Shown here: positions 47,061 through 60,612 of the stretch, one piece after another | How positions within the stretch are numbered: the first letter of the stretch is position 1 | Layout: each line of letters opens with the position of its first letter | DNA from: Motacilla alba alba | Taxonomy: Eukaryota; Chordata; Aves; Passeriformes; Motacillidae | Direction of reading: 5' to 3' | DNA: 64,000 bases | Assembly: GCF_015832195.1 (NCBI RefSeq) | Contig: NC_052017.1 | Coordinates: 72,975,801 to 73,039,800 of the forward strand | Notes under the pieces: model-generated | What the model saw: the letters and a program-made list of their open reading frames with translations, nothing else | The model's database searches: none | Told to the model about the DNA's origin: nothing | Position numbers and translations under genes: made by a program

Positions 47061-50000
47061 GAGGGAGGCAAGCAAAAATGAAAGTCAGATGGATTTCTAT
47101 GTTCTGTGATTGTTGATATCGCTTTTGCATCTTGTTTTCAGATCAAAAAACATGCAAGTGTGGTTAATCTAGGAAGAAAAATTTCTTTAAAAAGAGGTAA
47201 CAAATTACATTTGAAATTTTATAATATTTGACACGACACGGGAATAGCTCTTAAAATACAGTGATTAAAGTAACTTGCTTTCAAAGAAGAATGAGTTTTG
47301 GGCTGCAATTTCTACACATTATGAATTCTTTTTTTACCCATAGTTTTCAAATATTTTATAACAGGAAAAATATTAGGATTTTTTAAAGAAAGTTTCTGGG
47401 TTTTTCTCTGCACATTTGAAAGCATTTGAATATAACACTTTTCATTGCATTACATCCTAGAGTATGACTTAAAGTGTTTTGAGATCTTTCCAAAGTAGAC
47501 AGTTAAAACATCTAGCCTATCCATTTCATGGTTGCTGAAAAGGTCTAGTAAATATCAGCTGTTCAGTAGGAGACCCTTTATAGCATGTTTAAGAATTTTA
47601 AAATACCAATAGTCTACTTTAAAAGGGAGATTACTGTATATCAGAAACAGGATTATGAGAAAAATCGTCCATTATAAAATTCAAGTTGACCATGTTCTTT
47701 TAATCTTATAACTTTAGCCTAGACTTGACCCATTCAATGGAGTCTTTTAGACCCTGTGTATAAATACTTCCTTTTGATAGCCGAAAGGATTTTTTTTTTT
47801 TGATCCTTGATGTTTTATAAAAATACATGGGTGTATTACATTTTAATAAAATAATCCTGGTTTGTGGTTTTTTTTCCCTAGATTTCATTCACTATTTCTA
47901 AAATTATTTTTCTGGCTTAACAGCTTTCTAGTTAATACTAAAATTTATAAAATATGATTAGCAACTCTAGCCCAAAGAAGTAGCTGTATTAAATACATTA
48001 AGCAATTTTATTTGTCCTCTATATCTTGTGAGCTATCTTTCCACAAACTTGGCTTTTGGGTTTGAAGCTCATCCTAAAACTCTTTGAGTGGTTTGTGATA
48101 TCTTATGCTTCAAGGTTGAATACTTGCTGTTCACACATAAATGTATTTAAGAAGAGATATAAATTCTTCAGTGACTTTCTGGCTTGTTGATGTTTCTCGT
48201 GCTGCAGTCTGGTTGCAATTATACATCAGAGAATTTCTTGCATAGGAGAACTCTGAAAAATGTAGGTTTTGCCAGACACTTCTTCATAAATCTGTGCCCA
48301 CATGGGTGTTTGCGACATCTTAGTACTAGGATATGTAATTTTTTTTCAGTGACAGGGTCTGATCAAGTTCCTTTGAAAACAGGAAGACTCTACTAATATT
48401 AATGGAAACATCATATAAGGCCCTAAACCGCTTTATCTTGTAACACATCCAAGTTCACCAGCTCCTGTGCTTGGAAGTTATTAATAATGACAGCACAGAA
48501 ATAACATTTCTTAGGAAATGTTACAACTAAAGGGAAAATATACTATCTGTGTATATTTTCTTTTATGGAAACTCACACTGTTGCCTATACTTGTGGATGT
48601 TATGTACAAATATCCATTCATTTCTGTGGTTCTCAGTGTATCTGAGGCCATAGTTTTCAAATGTAAATATTATGCTTATTGAATATAAAATAAGTATCAG
48701 AACTAGATTCTTAAAAGAATAACTGTATTTGCATATGTGCTCTAATTCCCTTTTTCATGCAAAGAAAGTTCAATTAAGTATGTGCCATTGTGAAAAGTAT
48801 GTGGCAATGTGATTGCAATCATCATGAAGGATGTCTTTTCTGCTTTTTGTTCTTCCTCTCTCTTTTGGGCAGGTGCATTTTTTTCAGGATTTTTGGTTGG
48901 TTGATTCTTTGTTTTGTTTCTTAAAAAAGAGCAGAATTTCCTTTGTCTTAATATATATTTTGGAAACTTTGTTATCATACTGAAAAGGCAGAGTTATTTC
49001 TGATCATGTGTAACAGTTAGATTTTTTTTTCCTCTCCAGAGCAGGTTCTGCCTTGACCTTTTACTTAATCCTTAGGAAAAGGGGACTTTCAGATGAGAAG
49101 CTACTAAAGAATAAGTACCACACTTCAAATTTCAGCTTTGGGTTTTGGTTTTTTGTTTGTTTTTTTTTTTTTTGTTTATTTGGTTTTTTAAATGTTTGTA
49201 CATCTCTCTTTGTCTAGAATAAAATAAGGAATAAATATTTAATGTTTTATGTTTTGTCTCAAGTGCTCTATGATGGCTAAAATAATCTACATACCATAAA
49301 ACTTTTTTGTATCATTTGCTTCTCAATTTTTAAACTAGTGTTGCAAGGGCTCATAGCAAACTCAGCCTCACTCTCCACCTTGCAGAAAGTAGTTTCTACA
49401 GTCATTCAAGGATATATTATCTGACTACCACGTCTGATGAAATTTCTTTAAATGTTAGATATACTAGATGTCAGCTGTCTCTAGTTCATGTCAGGTAGAA
49501 CAGAAGTATAAGCTGAAAACTGTCTTTTCTGATCCTAACAAAAAGTCTTAACATGTCAGAGTGCTCTGTCAACACAAGAAACATAAGAAGCCTTAGAACT
49601 GCTTGTGTAAGGCTTTGTAACCGGTTTCCTTTCTCTTAGCCTGCTTGTAAGCTAAAAGTTAGGAGGCTGATATATAAGTCCTGATCAAAGTTCCTTGTTT
49701 TCACACAAGGAGCAGTGGCAATTCACATAACCCCACCCTATGGCTTTGATGGAGGGAGAATCTTATTTAGGCTATCAACACAGAGGTTAATCTTACAATC
49801 ACTAAGAAAAAGAGTGGATAAATTTTCTTAGAAGTTTTTTTTTTTTCCCTTTAAGCTGGAGACAAGACAATCATGCTGGCATGAAAAAGGAAACAGAAGG
49901 GGAACAGAAACAACCTGGAGTGATGAGAGTAATGGCATAAAGGGAATTAGCAGTGAGAAATAACACCATTTGATTTGGTGCTTTGGAAAAAACTCAGAGA

Positions 50001-50555
50001 AAAAATGAAAAGAAGCATGAAAATGTAATGCACAAAATAAGAATAAAAAAAAGTATAGTCTGGTATCAGTTTGAATCACTGAAAAAATGCAGTATTTGTA
50101 AGAACCTGGGTTGTTTGATTGCCAACTCCATAGCTAGCACAGGATACCTCAGTGGGTGCAGTCCTGTTCTACGTCCTATCCCAAAACGCAAACTACTTTG
50201 GTATGGCTATTTTTGTGTGTACACACATAATGGTTCTAGAATACAGACAATTGCTAATCATCTACTAGTAAGACATAGACTCCTGAGGCAGATTCCTTCG
50301 TTGAAGGAAATTCATTCTAATATCTGTATCCAGTTATCAACCTAGGCTGAAGAGTATCTGTATGAAATCTTTTCTCCTTGATTCCCTATTAACAAGGATT
50401 TTTTCAATCTTTATGAAAGTCCCTGCCCATTACTTGCCAAAGTACACTTTTTTGGGACTGAAATACTTCTTAAAGGTATATAGTCAGTGGTTTATCCTAT
50501 ACCAGTCTCCAATGGAGAAATGATACGATTTTGTTCAATTATTTGCATGCACACA
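47061..50555. other. Unique AT-rich sequence, no gene seen
   Basis: T-rich low-complexity runs at 49141-49190 and 49837-49848. No gene or element recognised. Confidence 0.5.
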
Positions 50556-50665
50556 ATCATTGGGCAGCTCAGGTTGGAAGGGACCTGGTGGCTTCTCTTG
50601 TCAAATTTCCTGCTCAGTGTAGGGTCAGTTGTGGAGTCAGACAATGTTGTTCAGAGCTTTTATCT
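50556..50665 (-). mobile_element. CR1: CR1 3' end, minus strand
   Basis: 'caggttggaagggacctgg', 'tttcctgctcagtgtagggt' and 'gttgttcagagcttttatc' are the reverse complement of a CR1 3' UTR. The octamer tail at the left is eroded. The CR1 signal stops at 'tatctggggc', where the next block begins. Confidence 0.75.
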
Positions 50666-51300
50666 ATCTGGGGCTGTTGAGGAATACCTTCAATGCAGGG
50701 AGCTGGCAGCACAGCTACAGGGGGAGCTGCAGGTTGAGCTCTGGGTGGGAGCCCAGGCAAGAGGCCATGTAAGTGCTGACACTTTGCAGAACAATGGCCT
50801 TGGGGACATTTGGCCCTGCAAGGGAACTGGACACTAAGACACATGGCAGGAGCTGAGGACTCAGCTGAAAGGCCCAAGACTGTGGCACACTTATATTGTG
50901 TGTGCATGAAAGTCCAGGGGCTCCTTTTTTCATGGTCCCTCTCAGGGACACCAACTTGGACAGTTTCTGTCTTACTGTGCCATGAACAAATGGCTTTAGG
51001 TATCAAGTTGACTGAAACTCTGCTGTGGGAAGGCCCAGCCAGTCAGGAAACCTGGTATGACTGTGTGAGAGTGGGGTGTGCAGGGAGTCAAGCAGGGCAC
51101 CCATCACTTGCTGGACCTTCCAGTTGTGTTTGGGAATCCTTCTTTTAATACATGTCAGGGGTCTGTTGCTTTCTCACTGTATCCTTGAATAAACGAATTT
51201 CATCTTATGTTTTCTTTTCACACATCTTTCTGTGTGTCTGTCCTTCTCTGCAGTCTGTTTAATGGCAAGTCAGAATGACACCTCCACTAGTTCTGTGCTT
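50666..51300 (+). mobile_element. GC-rich LTR-like block, unclassified
   Basis: Abrupt switch from CR1 to a GC-rich block starting TGTTGAGG, with AATAAA at 51188-51193 followed by T-rich and TCTG-rich sequence, as in an LTR R-U5 end. I could not find a consistent CA end with a matching target duplication, so the boundaries and the LTR reading are uncertain. The frames at 50487-50837 (+), 50614-51006 (-) and 50810-51148 (+) overlap here and look compositional. Confidence 0.35.
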
Positions 51301-53600
51301 TCAGTTACTTACTTTTGCCACCATCCGAACTGACAGGGAATTCAGAGTTAGGGATCTAACTAAGGTCAGAAGCTGTGGAAACAGCATATGGAGCAGTGGT
51401 TAGTGGTCTACATCACTCACCTAGAGGTTTACAGGATTGGTTTTCTTCCCAGCATAATGGTGGCTTTTTCAATCTCATATATAAACTCATACATCAGTTT
51501 TCCTTAGCTCTTCTGTCATGTTTGGCACACCTGGAGGTAAAGTTTCCAATTCAAGTACTTGGCTAGTGGTTGCATAATCAACTGCCTTTCTAAGGAGGTT
51601 TGTAGATATGGGATACATTCCTGTCTCTCCAGAGTTCTGAAAAAACACCTCAACAAATAAGCAGTATCCTGCAGAAAATCTTGAAGAAGTACAGAAAAAA
51701 TTTAGGGATATACTTTTACAAGCAAACTCCATCTTATCTCACTGACCAATCCCAAAATATATTTAAAAAGCAAGTTATCTATTCAGTTAGCACAAAATTT
51801 GCATGGGTAGGACTTTTGCAATATAAACCTGCTTTCTAATTCTTATATGATCTCTTTGCATCACTTCACTTCTGGTGTGCTCAGAGTCAAAATGGATAAA
51901 ATGACCTCAGCTACTACATTTATATGCATTTTAAAATCTACTTCAAATTAAAACTGTGTAAAAGCACCTTTCTGTAAAGAGAAAGTTAATTTGTTCTTCA
52001 AAGGTTGAAAGAAAAATATGTTGCTTCTGCATTATTTATCTTATAGCACCTCAGTTTGAAATAAGGAGAATTCAAAAATATCCTGTTTTCTCAAATTGTA
52101 AAGCATTGCTATTTTTTCTCCTATCAACTGTACACTTCTTTATTAATATAAGAGCAACAATCTGTGGTAATTTAAAATCTGTGAATCTCTGTTTACATGC
52201 CACATGCATTTCCAGGAGAACAACAAAATTGTTCATTGATGCAATTTAAGCTGGAAATATGCAATGACAAGTGCTATAAATACAAGGAGTAATACATAAT
52301 TAAAATTTTTAGCAAGTGGGTATATAATGATGACATAGTGAAAATTTTTCTTAGGTCTTTTAGAATAAAGGAACTAAACAAAAAACAATAAGTAGCAATA
52401 TTAGAGAGCCTAAAATTGTTTGAAAATTATACTATCAAACGAGTTATCTAAGATTTTGTAGATCTTTTTTTTGTGAGATTAATGGTCTTAACTTGTTCTG
52501 AAAAAAACCCTCAGAAATAAGTTTTTGAGGGTTTTGTTACATCAAACTGTGTGTTCCTTTCTGGGTGTCTTGCCCTCTTTCTGTAACTGTTTACATTTGT
52601 CCACTGTTAATCTTAAAACAGAAAAAAACAGCTTAGCAATACAAAACAATTAATAAATACGATGGATGCACTCACAAAAAATTATGTTCTCATTGTTAAA
52701 AAGAATACAGTTTGTACACATAAGAACTGTAAAAAACTGGAATTGATCCTTAAAAGTACAAATCCCTGGTGAACATCTCTTACTGAGTAATTCCAAGTCC
52801 CTAAACTGAGAGTTGTGAAGGTATTTCAGCTCCTTCAGTAGTTCAGAAAGTTCATCCAATAATAAATTCCTGTTCAGTTTGGGGATGCTCCTTTAAATGT
52901 ACATTGTCAACACTCAACCAAGGTGTACAACTGGCTTTTTTTTTTTTTTTCCCTCTCAGAATAAAAACTCATGACAATCTCCTCAGTCAAGCTTTGGTGC
53001 GTCCTCCAAAACTTCCTGACTTCATTGAAATTCTTTGTTACAAGGAGTTGGCTGCTACACAGAAGAAGTCCCATGTAGCCTGGCCTAGTTTTACAAATAT
53101 TTAAAGGACAACTTTTAAATGTAATGTAAATGTGTGTATTTTCAGTAATTTCTATAATGCATGTGCACACTTCCTCTTGAAGGCTGTGCGAAGTGCTCTG
53201 CTTAATGAGGATTTATAATCACCCTTTTGGAGGATTGGTCCATGTCTTTTCAACTGAACATTTCTTAACAACAAAGTTGTTTCATTATAGAATTGGTGCT
53301 CTAAATCCATATGAGGGATGAATAGTAGTTTTTGAAAAATAGCTGCTGTACATTAGCAGATATTGTTTCAAACAAAATTAGAGGGGAATCTGAAGCCAAT
53401 GGATATCTTTGTATAGCATCTGCACATTTTTGTTTGAGATCTGACAACTAAGTAGCTACCTAATAGAACCTGATACTATTCTGTAGCCAGAAGCTGTTGA
53501 AAAATAGCCATTATGTTCCATCATGTGGGAAATTTGTGTATTTAAGCACAGTTTCCAAGGTAGCTTTCACACAAAAGTCATTAGCCAGCAAGTCCCCAAC
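51301..53600. other. Unique AT-rich sequence, no gene seen
   Basis: No recognised element. A T run lies at 52936-52951. Confidence 0.45.
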
Positions 53601-53638
53601 CATGGATTTCTATGATAGAATGTAGCGCTTCTGAAGAA

Positions 53639-53786
53639 GCTGTTATGCCCTATTGGGCCAATAATTTGCATTTTAAGCAGGATCTAAATAGGTATTTCTC
53701 TGTCAGACTGGAGCTGTTATGGCTTACTAGGTCAATAATGTATTTTGTAAATACTCCCTAAATAGGCATTTACATAATTTGTGTAT
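53639..53786 (+). repeat. Diverged tandem duplication, 74-bp unit x2
   Basis: Units start at 53639 and 53713, both with 'gctgttatg'. Shared blocks follow in the same order: 'caataat', 'atttt', 'ctaaatagg' and 'attt'. Identity is about two thirds by eye, so the event is old. 'tttgtgtattta' also occurs on either side (about 53532 and 53778), hinting at a longer, older array. Confidence 0.7.
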
Positions 53787-56302
53787 TTAAAGCTCTGTAA
53801 TTGAGTATCTACACAACAGACCCTAATGTCTCCATTAGAACTAGCATAATCTATTTTCATGTTGCTTGGGAAAAAAAGCAAAAAGAGATGAAAAAGAGTA
53901 AATTATAATATTAATGAATCCTACAGATATGAAAAATGTTGGAAAATTGAATTCAATAAAAGCTTGTGTTTTTCAGGATCTTTTTTAGCTGGGCTCTCTT
54001 TGATTTACTGTACTGTAAGAGCACAGTATATTAATTAACTCGCATTCTCTGGTTTTTTATTGGCTGGAAAACACATTCTTTGGTAGGTCAAAGGTCAAGG
54101 AACACATGAAAAAGATACTTTTGTCCAACAGACCCATTTTACTTGTTATTTTAGCTACCATTATTAAATACTTTAAAAAAAGTTCTCTAAAATAAATTCA
54201 GAACTAACCAACAGACTGTTAGTTCTGAATAGGTCTCATCTTTTGCTTTCTTGACAATTCAATTTCTAATCCATGTTATTATATAAAATACCTCCCCATT
54301 TATAGAAATTAATATAAGCATCCTAGAACGTAGTTCGCACTATCTCATTTGGGCAGTCCCGCTAAAGAAGATTATTTATTCTCAAGACATATGCATAGTT
54401 CTCTCTTTGACTGTAGAAGGACCCCAGCTGGTACTTTAGGGTAGAGACCTACTCTTTAGCTGACGACTATTAGGTGATATTAATCCTCTCCTTGCAGAAA
54501 CCGACTAGGTGAACCTATGTTCTAATCTTTCATGCTTTAGCTTAAGAAGAAAATAGCTATGTGATTTGCACAGGAAATGTCAAGATTTTTTTTTCATATA
54601 CTATGGCTTGGAAAGTCCTTAGGGCCATATCACAGTTACCATAAAAAATCTGACATAATATTTTCTTTTTATACATAAATCCAAAACCTTATACATACAC
54701 TTATTAGCCATATTTTACTGCAAATTATTTAAAATTATTTTACTACTCATCTTAGTTGCATAGAGGAAGAAATTATATATTTAACATTAAATTCCATTCA
54801 AAGATTGAAGCAATCTCAAAAATAAATGTTTTTTAAAATTTTCACTTTCTCAGTTCAAGCATTTACAAACAGCTCAGTAAGAACAATGAAGCTGTGGGCT
54901 GATGTAGGTTGGTTACAAGAGTCACGTGGACTTTTTGGATTTAATAGCTTCTGCAACAAAAAGGAGTTTCAATTCAAATTCCATGGATGTATTAAATTCA
55001 AAATAAGCAGTCATTGTAAGTCAACTGAGCAGTTCAGCATCACATTTTTAGCTGATGTATGAGTAATTCAGATTCAAAGTAAGGATTCATGGTGTTAATA
55101 CTGCTCATGAAAGATAAACCCATTCTCCATGAAGAAGGTCAACACAAACTCTAATTAAGCCTTCAATATGAGATTAAGCAAATCTTAAATAAGATATCAA
55201 TCTTGTCTGGGTTTCTGTATAGAGGATAGTATCACCTTCAAAACTGGGTGTAAACACATTGGGGCAAACTCTTTCCATCTCTGATTCCTATGTTTCAGTG
55301 TGTAAAAAGAATGAATGCATTTCAGACGTTTCTTATTTGCAGATTGGAAAAGGAATTGCAGGTTCATATTGCTGTATTTGCTGTCCATTTTATGCATCAT
55401 AATATTTATACCATTAAACTACTTAAAATTAACAATCAAAATTACTCAAATAAAAATTTTATAAGGACATGGCTGTGTCATTAAAGAAACATGTAAAGAG
55501 CAATATTTTCTAGATTTTATCTATTTTTTTGTTTCTAATTTGGCAGAAAAGAGCCAGACCCTGTTTCTTACAACTGGCCAATTAGAACTTCCCTAGAGTG
55601 ATAATTCATAATGAAATATAAAGGGTGGTTAATGCTGAGCTTGCCAGAACTGTCATTGATGATAATAGATATGGGCAGTTCTCTTGCATTTGAGGAAATA
55701 AGGGATTTTTGGTTCCTTTGGTTCCACATACACAGGTGAGTATGTGCACTGATTTGTAATGCACTAGAATTTCCATTGACTATCTTAAATAGCTTAGTTA
55801 TAAGCTTGAAATCTTGGGAGATAAAGTTTGAACTCACATTAAGAAATAGTGACGTTGAGGGTATGGCAAACAAGAGACAGCTTTTCGTGAATCGATCCAG
55901 TCAGAGAAGCTGCATTTGCAGATAATGCAAAAATTTGTGATTCCACACTACTGATAGAGTTTAGCACCACACCAGCTGGCCTGTGATGAGACAGAAGCTC
56001 TCTTTAACCTGGCTGAATGGTAGGATTGCTTAGAATTTTTTTACATGATAAATGAAAATGTTGAGCATCAAATAAAATGAAATAAAAGAAAGTCTGTAAT
56101 TACATCCTTTTTTCTTTGATTGAATGAAATATAAGTTTTAGTTTATGTTTTGGAAATGTGAAGGGACCCTCAGCATCTGTCTTTTAAGATATAAATTTAT
56201 TCACTTGTGCAAATGGAAGTTTTAAGCAGTATATATATTTCTATATTCTAGTCATCATTATTTATTTTCTCTCTTATGCTTCTTTTTTTTGAAGCAATCT
56301 TC
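53787..56302. other. Unique AT-rich sequence, no gene seen
   Basis: Contains the DR1 motif at 54085. No gene or transposable element recognised. Confidence 0.45.
54085..54097 (+). promoter_or_regulatory. Perfect DR1 nuclear-receptor motif
   Basis: AGGTCAAAGGTCA: two perfect AGGTCA half-sites with one base between. This is the consensus bound by RXR heterodimers such as PPAR, and by HNF4 and COUP-TF. Binding is inferred from sequence only. Confidence 0.4.
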
Positions 56303-56338
56303 TCTAGGTCTCTCCAGAATTCTAGGTCTCTCCAGAGA
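56303..56338 (+). repeat. Tandem duplication, 18-bp unit x2
   Basis: 56303-56320 and 56321-56338 both read 'tctaggtctctccaga' plus two bases, matching at 16 or more of 18 positions. Confidence 0.9.
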
Positions 56339-56408
56339 TTCTCTTCAGAATCTCTGAAGTATTACACTATCTCTTCTTTTTCTTCTACCTTCTACGAACT
56401 ACCACTTT

Positions 56409-56446
56409 CATTGATCACAATTTTCACCATTGATCACAATATTCAC
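56409..56446 (+). repeat. Tandem duplication, 19-bp unit x2
   Basis: 'cattgatcacaattttcac' and its copy with one change. It contains the TGATCA palindrome twice, and lies 70 bp from another tandem pair. Confidence 0.9.
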
Positions 56447-57648
56447 CAAGGTATCTGGATCTTCTGTTATAACAATAAATGTCATAATAATGATTACAAT
56501 ATCTTTCACCTTCGATCAAGTGAATCTCCCATTCTTTACTGAAATGGACTCATTTAAAATACACAGATCAAAACGACACATCTGAATTAAAAAACTATTA
56601 AAATATGGAAACCTGTGAAAGTCTGTAATATGGAAGGCTTAATACATGCTTTATAGAAAAGTTTCAAAAAGTAAATCTCATGTCACCTGAATGCCAGCAA
56701 GACATGCAGTCAAACTATGGGGCAAATTTAATCTTGATAGGTAGAGAATTTATGCATAAATACACTCCTTCTTAAAATGCTTTAAAGAACATCTCTCTGC
56801 AGCTTTCATGTGTAGCATTCCTGATCGTAGCAAAGGCAATGAGTAAAACTTATTCTGGCATCAAAGAGGTCTGCCTGGAAGTTTGCATGCTTTATTTTGC
56901 AGCAGTACTGCCATTTATTTTACAGCAAATTTCTAGGCTATTTTAAAAGGGCAGGAAAAGAAAATAAACAAGCCAATCTTACTTTTCTTAGACTAATTGT
57001 ATAGTATGGCCAAAAAGTTCTTGCAGTTTTGTTACTTTTTATGTACAATCTGTATTTTCATGAGAGAGATCCTTTAGAGAATGGAACATGAAAAGACAAG
57101 TGGTGTTACTAAATATACATATATTCATGCTAGCAAAGCAGAGCAAATCAAAGTAATCAAAACTCCAGAATTAGTATGCTGCCTAAAATATCTAATGAAA
57201 GAGAATAACTCAGTTAACTCTTTAGCAAAAGATCTCCTTTGGCACCTCTCATATGTGAGTATAACTTCTCTCAGATCTGTATTCCCTGTTGTCCCAAACA
57301 ACTTTCCTGAACATTTTTTTGTTATTGTTTGGCACCAGTTGCTGTAAAATAATTTATATTAAATGCAAAAGATGCATAATAAAATAAACACTTTTAAAAA
57401 GCCTTTAAAAGCTTTTGGACTTTTTTTGAGTTGTGTTTAAGGTAGAAAAACATCTACATGTATATAATTGTACCAAACACAATATTTTTATACTCAGCAA
57501 GAATTAACATTGTTTCTGAAGACTTAACCTCTGTCTTGTCACACCACTGCTTTATGTTGGTCTTTAAAGGCTTGGAATTTGCCATAAGCAACAATTTTCA
57601 TGTCTTACAATATGTGACATCAATGCTGGCAATTCATGTGCAGCTAGC

Positions 57649-57666
57649 AAAAAAAAAAAAAAAAAA
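57649..57666 (+). repeat. Poly(A) run, 18 nt
   Basis: Uninterrupted A run without a recognisable retrocopy body upstream. Confidence 0.9.
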
Positions 57667-60204
57667 CACATCAGCAACCCATTGTTATTCAGAGGAAGAG
57701 TGGAGGGGCATAATGGGTTGTGGAAGAAAAGAACTGTGAGCGAAAGTAAAGAAGGTAATTATGTAGATTCCTGTATATCATATTTAAACTTCTAACTTAA
57801 GAATGAAATTCTTATGGCTTGAGTCCAGTAGTATTGCACAGGAATGATTTTTAATCCCTTTTCAGTGTCTAATCTGTCTAATCATAACAAAGAAACTGTG
57901 CCTCTATATCCTTCACTTTGACACCTCTGGGATGGAGAACTTTGTCCCACATGGGTGAACTATCACAGTGACACCATAGTTAATAGCTATTTTCAATGTA
58001 TTTAAAAAGTTTCAGTCAACTGAATATTTCAGCAGTGAATTATTCTTCCAGAACTTATTTTCTTAAGGTTACATTGTTTCTGACAGCTCTCTATGAAGAA
58101 GTAATGTGAGCTTCTGACTTTCTGGTGCTGTGCTCAGAACATCTTAGTCCTTGCTCAGATGCAGTTGCTAAGAAAAGAAATTTCAAACTTAGAAACATCA
58201 AATACAAACCTTTATTTGGAACAATACTTCATTTTCTTATTATTTGGCAGTATCTTCTTATTGTTATTAAGATAAACTTTTCCAAAGAGTAACTAAATGG
58301 TGGCAGAAAGAAATTCCATATTTATTGCTTCTTATGGTTTCCCTTGTAACTACAGTGTATGAGTTACACAAAAGTTATTCAATTTCCAGGTCTGGAAATT
58401 AATTTAAATTCAGTTCTGAATGGAAAAAAACATGTCATATCTTTTATTCATGCTGTCTCCTTGTATGACTTGTCCTCAGAAAAAAAAGTCAGGATGTATA
58501 AAAAAGAAAAAAAAATCAGAAAAAGAACATCCAGGACAATTTTTCTTTTAAAAAGTAGAAATATGATTCAAAGAGTTCAGTATTGATGCATACTTGACTC
58601 TCAAGCATTTGTGATTATTCATTTCATTCTGAAAGTAGTGACTTTAATGGTGCTCATTCAAATGACTCTAACAAAATTCCTATTTCCTCCCAACTTTAGT
58701 TTAACAGCATGACCTTTATTTCTTTCCTTTCAGAAATATTTGAGTCCTTTCTTAATTTATATGAATGCCTTTAAATTATAATTCAATAAAGTATATTTCT
58801 TAATGCTCTAGTTTTTCTCATGTTCAAGTAGATGAGAAGCAATCCTGCCAAATGGAAAGAGATCATAGCAGTAATGGGCAAAAAATAAATGTATTTTCAA
58901 GGTTGTCCTATAAATGCTTAGACCAATTCAGGGTGAGGTTTTTGTCAAATATTTTAGGTATGTACGAATACGAATAAATGCTTTATAAAACACCAAGTAG
59001 TTCCTAGCATCTTTTTAATTTAGTATCATTTGCTCATTTCTGTTTTGAAAAGCTAACAGTTTTCTATCTGCCTCTTTACAGACCTAAAAATTTGGCATGC
59101 TCATGAAATTTTGGAAATAACAGTTACTGCTTACTAGTCCTGGACTCCTAACAATTCAAAGCTACAACTGTGTTTCAGGTCGACACATTTGGGCTGGTTG
59201 TATAGGCAGGTCTTCGGTATAAATTAGGGTTTGGGCTGTTATGCATACCTACATTTGGAATACTTCAAACCAAACACATTTATAATGCCCAATTAATTAT
59301 ATGTCTTAGATGCTATATGAACATGATTTTTAAAAAAATTTTTGGATGTACTTACAGAGCCTCTCTCATAAAGAGCATTTTCCAGAACATGGCCTAGTTG
59401 TTTCTGGTTTATGTTGAGAACTAATGGCAAATAGGATCCAAAATATGATCCAAAATATCTTACTATAAATGTATTCTTGTTATGTTTCAAACTCATTTCA
59501 GTGAGTACTTAGCTGTTTATACTGGGGTCACCTATCAAGAAATGAAGAAAAATGCAGTCTCTTTGAAGAGAGAAATTATTTGTATCGTGTTTATGCATAC
59601 AATTGATTTCCCAAAAGAGTTTATAAAGAATGCTATTAAGTAAGAATGAATCTTCTGATATTCCAAATTTATTGTGAAACTGTTTCAGATTTTTTCCAAC
59701 ATATAGACTGACAGGTTTATTAGCCAACCAATTAGAAATTAAGACAGGTACTGAAATACCAGATATTGTTTCCTTTTCTCAATAATATCTAGGTTAATTT
59801 TAATACCGTTGCACTTAGTTTATCAAGTCCTTATGGAACTTACTGTCACCTAAGTGTGCAATATAAGACATGGCCTTTTAATGCTCAGTTTTCATGGAAG
59901 TGCCATCAATCAGAAGGTAGGTTTTGAAAGAGAGGAACAGTTTATCTTGACCTCTAAGTGACTAAAGAAATCCCTATGCACTATCAAAAGTTGTCACAAA
60001 ACTGACATTGACAAAGGGTGCAGTGCCAGCTTCAAAATGTGCTCTCTCTTCAACTGCATATATTTGCATTAATTTTTCTGTTTTGCATACATTGCAATAT
60101 GCATGTATGGTGAAGTGTATGTTGAAAAATATGCTTTTCTATATAGAGTACAAACTCCCAGCAGAAAGACACATTCTGTGCATCGGTATTCTTTGCATTT
60201 TAGC

Positions 60205-60222
60205 TTTTTTTTTTTTTTTTTT
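60205..60222 (+). repeat. Poly(T) run, 18 nt
   Basis: Uninterrupted T run, ending in 'tagtcggg'. Confidence 0.9.
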
Positions 60223-60596
60223 AGTCGGGAACCTCAAGGTAATAATAAAATGATAATTTCATGCCATGTATTTTTCAGTTTATCCAAGCCAACATTTCAT
60301 GCCTGCTGCTGCAAAAGTTGCTTCAAGCATCAGTTGAAGTTCATGCTGCACTGCTGTAAGCATAGCATAGATAAGCATCCCATGCTCACAGAATATACTA
60401 CCTAAAGGACAGCAGAAAGACAAGCAAAACTAAATGAACTGAAAGCAAGATCAGAGAACCTTTTGACAAAATTATATGGTATATATTATACATGGATCCT
60501 AACAGACCCTATGGATATGAATTCTAAAAATTTATGAGAGGGGAAATGTCAGTGGAGAACGAGGTAATAGATTTATGACATTAGTAACATAAACTG

Positions 60597-60612
60597 TTTT
60601 TTTTTTTTTTTT
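60597..60612 (+). repeat. Poly(T) run, 16 nt
   Basis: Uninterrupted T run. Confidence 0.9.

Noticed and set aside
50487..51148. Overlapping frames of 112-130 codons
   Set aside because: Three overlapping frames on both strands of a GC-rich repeat-like block, typical of composition and not of coding.
57005..57045. Mariner-like terminal sequence ('ggccaaaaagttcttgcag')
   Set aside because: Resembles some mariner ends I remember, but I found no inverted partner, no transposase sequence and no flanking TA pair.
57370..57666. Processed retrocopy ending in poly(A)
   Set aside because: An 18-A run is present, but no AATAAA at the right distance, no recognisable transcript body and no target duplication.
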